A DNA stretch of 5,262 nt from SLJN01 sp964505385. Lineage in GTDB: Bacteria; Bacteroidota; Rhodothermia; Balneolales; Natronogracilivirgulaceae. Location of the stretch: assembly GCA_964505385.1 (NCBI GenBank), contig CAZDIA010000102.1:1-5262 (forward strand). The letters are read 5' to 3'. Made by a program: the position numbers and the translations under genes. This document shows, in pieces, positions 1 through 5,262 of the stretch. The notes beneath the pieces were generated by a model. It was not told the origin of the DNA. It saw only the letters and a program-made list of their open reading frames with translations, and did no database searches. The first letter of the stretch is position 1; each line of letters opens with the position of its first letter.

Positions 1-1014
1 TTTACTTCCGGTACAACCGGAGAAGCCAGGCCGGTGCATATTTCCCGGCAGCAAATGCTGACCGCCGCAAATAATGCCGCCAACAACTTCAAACCTGATA
101 CCGGCGAGCAATGGGTGCTCTGCCTTCCCCTGTTTCATATGGGGGGATTAAGCATCATTTATCGCTCTCTGATTTACGGTTCAGCAATTCACCTTCTCAG
201 AGATTTTGACTCAGAAACATTTACCCGGAAAATTAAACATCATCATGAAATCCGGTATGCTTCTATGGTGCCAACTCAATTACACCGGGTTCTCAAAGAA
301 AATCCACCGGAAAACCATTTTCTTAAAGCGATTTTAATTGGCGGCGGCCCCATTTCAGCGGATTTGCTGAACCGGGCACGGGCAAATCACCTTCCCGCCA
401 TTGGCAGTTACGGAATGACGGAAACCTGCGGTCAGGTTGCCGCACAGCCCGTAAACAACCCGGAGCAGACACCTGTATCCAGTGCCGGAAAACTATTTGA
501 TAACCATGAAATTCAAATACGGGATGAATCAAACGGTAAAATTTTGCCGGAAAACTCCTCGGGTTTGATTTACCTGAAAGGCAATCAATTGCCCGATATC
601 GATCTGAATCCCCATTTGATCGATAAATTTGATGAGGATGGATGGTTTGCTACCGGCGATTTCGGGTATGTTGATGAACAAGATAATATTTACATCGAGG
701 CGCGACGTGAAGATTTGATCATAACGGGTGGGGAAAATGTGGTTCCTCAAAAAGTTGAAGAAGTTCTGTTAAGTATTCCAGCACTTGATGATGTAGCTAT
801 AACCGGCATCCCGGATGAAGAATGGGGACAGAAAATTGTTGCGGTTTATACAGGCGAAAAGCCGGCTGATGAACAGCTGCAACATGAAGTTCGGGCAAAA
901 TTGCCGCGCTTTGCCTTGCCCGGAGCGTGGATCAAAGTTGAAGCTGTTCCCCGAAACAGACTTGGAAAAATTGAAAGGCATAAAGTCCGGGAAATTGTTA
1001 TGAAGCGTTCATAG
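1..1014 (+). CDS. menE: MenE, o-succinylbenzoate-CoA ligase (5'-truncated by window edge)
   Basis: This is an adenylate-forming (ANL superfamily) acyl-CoA ligase. MenE activates o-succinylbenzoate with ATP and loads it onto CoA in cytoplasmic menaquinone synthesis. The frame is open from base 1, so 337 residues are visible and roughly the first 100-150 of a typical 450-490 are missing; the GTG at 34 lies inside the P-loop and is not a start. Visible in order: P-loop FTSGTTGEARPV (1-36), GGGPIS, the A5 motif GSYGMTETCGQ (403-435), A7 TGD (652-660), the hinge region with ARREDLIITGGENV (about 700-740), and C-terminal GKIERHK with the adenylation lysine at 967-969. The GGGP and YGMTE context fits MenE better than fatty acyl-CoA or acetyl-CoA synthetases, but other men genes are off-window. 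The P-loop departs from the usual G-x-P-K-G-V, with A, R and P at the P, K and G positions. The gene ends with tandem stops, TAG TAA. Confidence 0.9.
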   Translation, partial: FTSGTTGEARPVHISRQQMLTAANNAANNFKPDTGEQWVLCLPLFHMGGLSIIYRSLIYGSAIHLLRDFDSETFTRKIKHHHEIRYASMVPTQLHRVLKENPPENHFLKAILIGGGPISADLLNRARANHLPAIGSYGMTETCGQVAAQPVNNPEQTPVSSAGKLFDNHEIQIRDESNGKILPENSSGLIYLKGNQLPDIDLNPHLIDKFDEDGWFATGDFGYVDEQDNIYIEARREDLIITGGENVVPQKVEEVLLSIPALDDVAITGIPDEEWGQKIVAVYTGEKPADEQLQHEVRAKLPRFALPGAWIKVEAVPRNRLGKIERHKVREIVMKRS

Positions 1015-1061
1015 TAAGTGATTAAACTGCCTCATCCTTTTCCATAAAATCGGAGAACTTG

Positions 1062-1083
1062 AACTTTTGAAAAGAGTTTTTTT
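1062..1083 (+). terminator. Weak candidate intrinsic terminator after menE
   Basis: AACTTTT (1062-1068) can pair with AAGAGTT (1072-1078), with one T-G wobble, around a 3-nt loop. The T-run extends to 1083. The hairpin starts about 48 nt after the menE stop. The stem is only 7 bp and almost all A/T, so it would be weak. The position and T-run are right, but chance is possible in such AT-rich DNA. Confidence 0.35.
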
Positions 1084-1272
1084 AACCAAAAAAACAGAAA
1101 CATCACTTCATCCGGTTTGGTTGAGGAATGCAAAATTAAAGCTTTTCAAAGTTGCGATATATCTTGTTCTTTACCACTTTAGTAGTTTGTAATAGCCTAA
1201 CCGGCTGACAGTCAGATCATTAACATTAGCTATGTATAGACAAATAAACCCGGTCAAACAATATCAAATTCT
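1084..1272. other. AT-rich noncoding spacer before the membrane protein
   Basis: No credible reading frame is seen on either strand, and there is no tRNA-like or repeat structure. It should contain the promoter of the following gene. The nearest match to a Bacteroidota -7 box (TAnnTTTG) is TAGTTTG at 1183-1189, one base short. A short palindrome, CTGACAGTCAG, lies at 1205-1215. Neither is strong enough to call. Confidence 0.5.
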
Positions 1273-1584
1273 ATGGGTGATCAAATTTATCTGATATTAG
1301 TCGTCATTATTGGATTTGTTTTGTATCAGACATGGCGATCCTATAAATGGCTGCAAAGAGGCATTCCGAAAGCTAAAATTACCGGAGCAGCATTTCAGAC
1401 ATTTTTGCGCGAAAGTTTTATATACACCCTGGGAATTGTGGTGGTGCTATACCTGCTTTCAAGAGAAAATGTTTTAACCACCGGTTTTGGTGTAATCCTG
1501 GCTATTTTGATTGTTTATGCACTGGTGAATATACTTTTTCACTCTGCCATGAAAATGATGGTACGGAGTGAGAAAGAGGCTTGA
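1273..1584 (+). CDS. Small three-helix membrane protein of unknown function
   Basis: I do not recognise a family. The 103 residues hold three hydrophobic stretches at about 5-20, 48-63 and 70-90. The loop between the first two carries many basic residues (WRSYKWLQRGIPKAK), and the tail MKMMVRSEKEA is charged. By the positive-inside rule this predicts N-terminus outside and C-terminus in the cytoplasm of the inner membrane. The ATG at 1273 is the only sensible start: the upstream frame meets a TAG at 1237-1239 with no other start between. No Shine-Dalgarno is visible, which is usual in this group. It lies 258 nt after menE behind a possible terminator, so it is probably its own unit. It is convergent with the esterase gene, the two stop codons being 10 nt apart. 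Coding status rests on the coherent membrane pattern. Confidence 0.75.
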   Translation: MGDQIYLILVVIIGFVLYQTWRSYKWLQRGIPKAKITGAAFQTFLRESFIYTLGIVVVLYLLSRENVLTTGFGVILAILIVYALVNILFHSAMKMMVRSEKEA

Positions 1585-1594
1585 CCTAATGAGA

Positions 1595-3151
1595 TCACTC
1601 GTAATAACGCTCCTCCATTTCCTCATAGATTCTCATCATCAGATCAGGTGTGCGGAATGAACCGTGGTCACCCGGATGGATTTCGATATAACCACCATGG
1701 TCTTTATCCTCCAGAAAATCATCAAGTTTTTGAAGGGCAAGCTCAAGGTAATAGTTGTCTTCAATGCCACCGATGATATGGATCTTACCCTGTAAATGAG
1801 GCTCCAGCTCATCCCAGTTTTCCTCCAGAATCATTCTGATGTCGTAATCTTTCCAGGCCTCAGCCACTTCATGATCAATTTCTCCGGTAACCTGATCCCA
1901 AAGTTTTTTGGGGCCGCCATCTTCATCTTGCGGACTGAAAACGGAAAACCAGGATATCCACTGACCACCCGGTCCGGTAACGTACTCATATTTATTTTCT
2001 TCGCGTATCGAGAGCAAGATTTCGTCCTCAACCCGCATGGAAGGCCGGGCATAGCCGTGATCATCCCAGTAGGCATTGTCATCTTCATAAATATTAATGA
2101 TCTGCATCCGCCGAAAATCAACCGGATCGGGTCCGGTACTCCAGGTGCCGCCGAAAAATCCGGGATAGGTGACCTGTAGCCACAATGAGGCCCATCCGCC
2201 GGATGAATGCCCTTTTACAAACCGTGCATCAGATCGGGCATCCACTCGAAACTGTTCTTCTATTGCAGGGATGAGCTCCTCAACAAGCGCGTCACCGACC
2301 GGTCCGTTGTTTTCTGAATTTGCGAATGTACTGTTCCCGTATCGAATATCCGGATCCAGAACGATACGTAACATCGGCATTGGAAAATCACCTTGCTTCC
2401 ATTTTTCACCAAAGTTTCCATCCATCCAGCTCCACGCTCTGAAATGGCGACCGCCAAACCCCGGCGCCACATAAACAGCCGGATACTCCTGCTCAGATTC
2501 ATGATATCCCGGAGGCAGGATCACCCCTGCCCTCATATACACGTCTCGGTCGTGGAATTCACTAAGGAGTTCGCTTCGCACTTCAACTTTTTCCACCCAC
2601 TCGGTATCTTCCGGCGCTGATGGCTCTTCAGCCATATAATCGAGACTCAGCTCAATGATTTCATCAGAACCGGGGTCGATAAAATGCTCTTCAGTTTCTC
2701 CATAGAGATTACCCGGCTGCTCGTTTATGCTCCTCCGGTAACGATCTTCACGATCAGCAACCGCCTGAATATACCAGTTATCCGCATCCCAATTATTGAA
2801 CGGCTCCGGAAACGACTTTGCCACCGGATGACTCAATTCATCAACATCCATAACAACCGGCGTGCCGGGTTCCAGGTCTTCCACATCAACCGCAATGACC
2901 GGCTGCAAATCTGCGAGTGGTGAACCAAAACGGGGTTCCGGTTCCTCAGAATCCGAGAAAAATATTAAAATTCGCCCGGTAAACGGCTCCTGCTGAACCT
3001 CTTCAGAGATGGTCACTTCAAATTGGAAACCATCATTTTCCAGGGCCATTGCATCGGAATTCATCAATAAATACATCACGGATAAACAAAACAAAAATAA
3101 TATGGATTGCGGTACTGATCGGACATCTATAATTCTCATCATAATTACCAT
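1595..3151 (-). CDS. Secreted esterase, alpha/beta-hydrolase fold (esterase D / enterochelin-esterase-like)
   Basis: A 518-residue exported serine hydrolase, numbered here from the ATG at 3151. The N-terminus is a signal peptide: a hydrophobic core SILFLFCLSVMYLL, then a likely SPase I site after AMA (residues 34-36), so periplasmic or secreted. Residues about 40-180 form an acidic beta-rich region with no catalytic motif. The hydrolase domain follows, starting near VILPPGYH. The nucleophile is in GHSSGG (Ser316), the acid is probably Asp465 in GGIEDNYYLE, and the histidine is His496 in PGDHGSF. STGPDPVDFR (338-347) is a conserved-looking signature just after the nucleophile helix. The domain resembles PF00756-type putative esterases; the substrate cannot be read from sequence. 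In-frame ATGs also occur at 3142 and 3139, and a TTG at 3154; the ATG at 3139 gives the most compact signal peptide. By hand count it has about 106 Asp/Glu against 39 Lys/Arg. The DUF3820 gene ends 68 nt upstream on the same strand, so co-transcription is possible. Confidence 0.9.
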   Translation of the reverse strand: MVIMMRIIDVRSVPQSILFLFCLSVMYLLMNSDAMALENDGFQFEVTISEEVQQEPFTGRILIFFSDSEEPEPRFGSPLADLQPVIAVDVEDLEPGTPVVMDVDELSHPVAKSFPEPFNNWDADNWYIQAVADREDRYRRSINEQPGNLYGETEEHFIDPGSDEIIELSLDYMAEEPSAPEDTEWVEKVEVRSELLSEFHDRDVYMRAGVILPPGYHESEQEYPAVYVAPGFGGRHFRAWSWMDGNFGEKWKQGDFPMPMLRIVLDPDIRYGNSTFANSENNGPVGDALVEELIPAIEEQFRVDARSDARFVKGHSSGGWASLWLQVTYPGFFGGTWSTGPDPVDFRRMQIINIYEDDNAYWDDHGYARPSMRVEDEILLSIREENKYEYVTGPGGQWISWFSVFSPQDEDGGPKKLWDQVTGEIDHEVAEAWKDYDIRMILEENWDELEPHLQGKIHIIGGIEDNYYLELALQKLDDFLEDKDHGGYIEIHPGDHGSFRTPDLMMRIYEEMEERYYE

Positions 3152-3219
3152 CAATTGTCTGTTGAGTGGGTGGATTGAACTGAAACAAGAGTAAAACTAT
3201 ACAGGCATAAATCCAAATT

Positions 3220-3447
3220 TCACATGCTATCCCGTTTTTTGATCAGAGGGTTGAGCAGTTCATCAAGTCCGTTGGTTTTAATTTCGTACATGGTTGATAA
3301 ATACTGACCCAATTTGCCGGAAGGAAACCCATTGCGACTAAACCATTCCAGATACGGCACAGGAAGATCGGTAATATAGCGGCCTTTAAATTTGCCGAAT
3401 GGCATCCGGGCAAGAACAAGATCACTCAGAAAATTCGGATCATACAT
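3220..3447 (-). CDS. DUF3820 family small protein
   Basis: A 75-residue protein matching the DUF3820 family (Pfam PF12843, labelled putative quorum-sensing-regulated virulence factor from a Pseudomonas member). The family motifs appear in order: MPFGKFKGR (15-23), LPVPYLEWF (28-36), GFPSGKLG (40-47) and MYEIKTNGLDELLNPL (53-68). It is therefore essentially a full-length single-domain protein. There is no signal peptide or membrane segment, and it is roughly neutral to basic, unlike the acidic exported neighbours, so it is cytoplasmic. Its biochemical role is not established and the Pfam label should not be read as a function here. The ATG at 3445-3447 sits just before the family's usual start. 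It begins downstream of the strong terminator of the receptor operon, so it needs its own promoter in 3448-3500; no convincing one is seen. It may be co-transcribed with the esterase. Confidence 0.9.
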   Translation of the reverse strand: MYDPNFLSDLVLARMPFGKFKGRYITDLPVPYLEWFSRNGFPSGKLGQYLSTMYEIKTNGLDELLNPLIKKRDSM

Positions 3448-3500
3448 AGTGGTACAGCAGTATTAATGAATTTGCCACTAACATTACCAAAGTTCAGACA

Positions 3501-3536
3501 AATAAAAAAGGCAATCCGGTTTTCATCCGGATTGCC
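3501..3536 (-). terminator. Strong intrinsic terminator of the receptor-propeller operon
   Basis: A perfect 10-bp inverted repeat, GGCAATCCGG (3510-3519) and CCGGATTGCC (3527-3536), encloses a 7-nt loop. Read on the - strand, the stem is followed directly by TTTTTTATT (3509-3501). It begins 22 nt after the stop of the propeller lipoprotein gene. There is no T-run on the other side, so it acts on the - strand only. Confidence 0.93.
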
Positions 3537-3558
3537 CTGACATGTAAGTTATATCGTT

Positions 3559-4569
3559 CTATTCTGTTACGTGAAACTGATGTGGACGATATCCGGCCTG
3601 AATGGTATCGGCTATTTCACCGTCTGCATCAAAAACAAAAACTTCATCCCGGGTTTCAAAATCCGGCTCAGTGCCTGCAAACACGTGGTTACGTGTGGTA
3701 TGGTCGAAACCTACGCTTCCGAGATTTTCTTGTTCTACAAAAAGCTCATCATCAATAGCGCCGGTGGATTTATCCATGCGGAGAATGCCACTGTCAGTGG
3801 CAGCGAACACCTGTTCCCCGAGCTCATCAAATGAAACAGAAGTTACCGGCTCAGGAAGCTCAAACCGGTTGAGTTCATCCCCGGTTGTGACTTCGCGAAT
3901 GCTGAAATACGCTTCTTCACCACTTACCCAAATCCAGGCTCTGTTATCCGAATCAGTTTTCATACCGGCTGGTGCACCATCAAACTGGAGGGTTTGTTCT
4001 ACAGACTCATCCTGCCAGTTGAACAGTATTATTTCATTGGAATCGAAAATATCAGTGCGAATGAGTGCATGATCACCATCCACGGCGATTTCCTCACTTG
4101 TGGTCCCGATATCAATCGTGCCGGTTTGCTCGTGGTTTTCGGTGTCAATAACCGCAAGCTCCGTACTTGCAAGACTGGTAACCAACGCCTGATCACCGGA
4201 AACCCCGGCTATAAATCTTGGACTTGGTTCATTATCAATTTCGATGCTTGCCTGCTGTTCCAATGTATTGGCATCCGTTACCTGAATCCTGTGACTGTTA
4301 TTCACCACAATATAGAGTTCGTCGCCGATGGCAGCCATACTGTGCCCTACATCGCCGAGCTGGCTTTCATTCACCTGCTGATAAAACTGAGGCTTCTCCT
4401 CGCCGGTGCCGATATCATAACCGGTTATTTCGGCATTGGAATTTTGAAACTGTCCCTCACTCAGAATATAAGCCATCACCCCCTCATGACCGTTTTCATC
4501 AGGGTCGGCATTATCGTTGCAGGAAACAATTAAGATTGAAATTGCGATGATGTAAAGTAAATTCTTCAT
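3559..4569 (-). CDS. BtuG-like (DUF5074/YncE-type) beta-propeller surface lipoprotein
   Basis: A 336-residue lipoprotein. The N-terminus MKNLLYIIAISILIVSC is a lipoprotein signal peptide with lipobox IVSC and lipidated Cys17. The following stretch, NDNADPDENGHE, is acid-rich and could favour surface export. From about residue 32 the protein is built of repeats that I read as seven blades, near 33-60, 75-105, 112-146, 155-190, 196-235, 240-275 and 283-330. Blade 1 (YILSEGQFQNSNAEITGYD) and blade 2 (LGDVGHSMAAIGDELYIVVN) match the style of DUF5074/BtuG propellers. In Bacteroides, BtuG is a high-affinity corrinoid-binding lipoprotein that caps the BtuB transporter. Here the gene follows a BtuB-like receptor by 26 nt, which supports the same role by inference. 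A different ligand is possible, as YncE-type propellers are diverse. The start is the only one that gives the lipobox; the upstream leader is A-rich (AAATAAAAAGACAAATTAC) without Shine-Dalgarno. Hand count: about 66 acidic against 14 basic residues. Confidence 0.88.
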   Translation of the reverse strand: MKNLLYIIAISILIVSCNDNADPDENGHEGVMAYILSEGQFQNSNAEITGYDIGTGEEKPQFYQQVNESQLGDVGHSMAAIGDELYIVVNNSHRIQVTDANTLEQQASIEIDNEPSPRFIAGVSGDQALVTSLASTELAVIDTENHEQTGTIDIGTTSEEIAVDGDHALIRTDIFDSNEIILFNWQDESVEQTLQFDGAPAGMKTDSDNRAWIWVSGEEAYFSIREVTTGDELNRFELPEPVTSVSFDELGEQVFAATDSGILRMDKSTGAIDDELFVEQENLGSVGFDHTTRNHVFAGTEPDFETRDEVFVFDADGEIADTIQAGYRPHQFHVTE

Positions 4570-4595
4570 GTAATTTGTCTTTTTATTTGTGTTGA

Positions 4596-5262
4596 TTAAA
4601 GTCCTAATGAAAGTGTAACCATATGGCGCCGGCCGGCTACGGGGTAATTTGGAACAGCATCATAGCGATGATCCAATGTATTATTCATATTCCAGCGCAG
4701 GCCGACATCGACACCTCTGATTTCATCGTCCCAGGAAACAGCCACATCCCATTCATGATAGGGATCAACCGAATCCTGTTGGATATTTTCGGAAGAACTG
4801 AATCGACGGCCCACTCCAAACCAACCTGTTGAGATGGATACCGGTCCGCGATTCAATTTGAGCTGTGTGTTGAAATTATGTTTCGGCATGAAACGCAGTT
4901 GATTACCTTCGTTTTCATGCCCCGCTCCATACCGTGATCGCGTATATGAATAGCGATTGGTCCAATCCAGGGAAAATCCCCGAATGTAAGTGAGCAGGGT
5001 GGTTTCAAGTTCTATCCCGCTTGCATTGATCTCCTGAACATTGGATGGCCGCCACAGATCATTAACAGGACGCCATTCTATGCCATCGTGTAATCGGGAG
5101 ATAAAACCAAGAGCATCAAAACGCAGAGCTATGATGCCGCTTCTTTTGAAATAAAGACCGGATTCAAGTCGATTAGCGGTTTCCGGATTCAAATCCGGAT
5201 TGCCTGACTCCGGCCAGTAAAGGTCGTTAAATGTCGGCGCCTTAAAATCCCGGCTGGCATAA
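4596..5262 (-). CDS. btuB: BtuB-like TonB-dependent outer-membrane receptor, C-terminal part (N-terminus beyond window)
   Basis: The frame is open through the right edge, showing 221 C-terminal residues; the signal peptide, TonB box, plug and most of the barrel are outside. The TTG at 5190-5192 is internal, not a start. Upstream of it the frame reads SRDFKAPTFNDLYWPESGNP and then DLNPETA, the conserved TonB-receptor block of BtuB-type proteins. Alternating amphipathic strands follow, for example FSLDWTNRYSYTRSRY, MPKHNFNTQLKLN and VDVGLRWNMNNTLDHRYD. The final block is PNYPVAGRRHMVTLSLGL, the usual last strand. TonB-dependent receptors take up scarce ligands across the outer membrane using proton-motive force passed through TonB. 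The BtuB assignment rests on these blocks plus the BtuG-like gene 26 nt downstream in the same operon; a siderophore or other substrate cannot be excluded from the barrel end alone. The last residue is Leu rather than the common terminal aromatic residue. Confidence 0.85.
   Translation of the reverse strand, partial: YASRDFKAPTFNDLYWPESGNPDLNPETANRLESGLYFKRSGIIALRFDALGFISRLHDGIEWRPVNDLWRPSNVQEINASGIELETTLLTYIRGFSLDWTNRYSYTRSRYGAGHENEGNQLRFMPKHNFNTQLKLNRGPVSISTGWFGVGRRFSSSENIQQDSVDPYHEWDVAVSWDDEIRGVDVGLRWNMNNTLDHRYDAVPNYPVAGRRHMVTLSLGL

Noticed and set aside
1205..1215. Palindrome CTGACAGTCAG as a possible operator
   Set aside because: Arms of only 5 bp, a single copy in the window, and no recognisable promoter beside it; expected by chance at this scale.
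1566..1600. Inverted repeat GAGTGA / TCACTC across the convergent gene ends as a shared terminator
   Set aside because: A 6-bp stem with a loop of 23 nt inside coding sequence and no T-run on either side.
3192..3217. Bacteroidota-type promoter for the esterase: TAGTTTTA on the - strand (3199-3192) with TTTG upstream (3217-3214)
   Set aside because: The -7 box has one mismatch and only 14 nt separate the boxes, shorter than I would expect for this promoter type.
3994..4533. A 179-codon open frame on the + strand, and a 156-codon one at 3602-4072
   Set aside because: Both lie antisense to the propeller lipoprotein gene, which has a lipobox, clear repeats and operon context. Their translations show no coherent domain, and they mirror the codon pattern of the real gene.
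5183..5198. CCGGAT-TCAA-ATCCGG hairpin, and a 12-mer ATCCGGATTGCC shared with the terminator at 3525-3536
   Set aside because: It lies inside the receptor coding sequence in a conserved protein block (NPDLNPE) with no T-run. Both similarities are explained by the general CCGG abundance.
1..5262. Insertion sequences, CRISPR arrays, tRNA or rRNA genes, phage or defence genes, or a novel multi-gene system
   Set aside because: No transposase, array-like repeats, cloverleaf or integrase motifs were seen; the genes are housekeeping or uptake types with unrelated neighbours.

Overview
The window looks like chromosomal DNA from a marine or moderately halophilic member of the Bacteroidota/Balneolota group (Balneolaceae-like is my best guess). 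The reasons are a menaquinone-pathway MenE, a TonB-dependent receptor followed by a DUF5074/BtuG-type propeller lipoprotein (an arrangement known from Bacteroidota), A/T-rich translation starts without clear Shine-Dalgarno sequences, moderate GC (roughly 45-47% on sampled lines), and exported proteins that are extremely acidic while a cytoplasmic one is not. The taxon is an inference from gene style; there is no rRNA or other marker.

Layout. On the + strand, positions 1-1014 hold the C-terminal two thirds of menE (o-succinylbenzoate-CoA ligase), cut by the left edge. A weak hairpin plus T-run and about 190 nt of AT-rich noncoding DNA follow, then a 103-residue three-helix membrane protein (1273-1584). 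From there everything is on the - strand. A secreted alpha/beta-hydrolase esterase (1595-3151) is convergent with the membrane protein. Upstream of it, in its direction of transcription, lies a small DUF3820 protein (3220-3447). A strong intrinsic terminator (3501-3536) then closes a two-gene unit: a BtuB-like TonB-dependent receptor (4596 to the right edge, N-terminus missing) followed after 26 nt by a seven-bladed beta-propeller lipoprotein of BtuG/DUF5074 type (3559-4569).

How they work together. The receptor and the propeller lipoprotein most likely form an outer-membrane cobalamin (corrinoid) uptake complex: the lipoprotein captures ligand at the cell surface and the receptor imports it with TonB energy. 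The 5' end of this operon, where a cobalamin riboswitch might sit, is outside the window. MenE belongs to respiratory quinone synthesis and its partner men genes would be to the left. The esterase, DUF3820 protein and small membrane protein have no evident functional link to either.

No mobile element, CRISPR array, RNA gene, phage gene or defence system is visible. The least expected signal is compositional: the palindrome CCGG is strongly over-represented across genes and spacers (about 74 copies by hand count), while GGCC, with the same base composition, occurs about 14 times.
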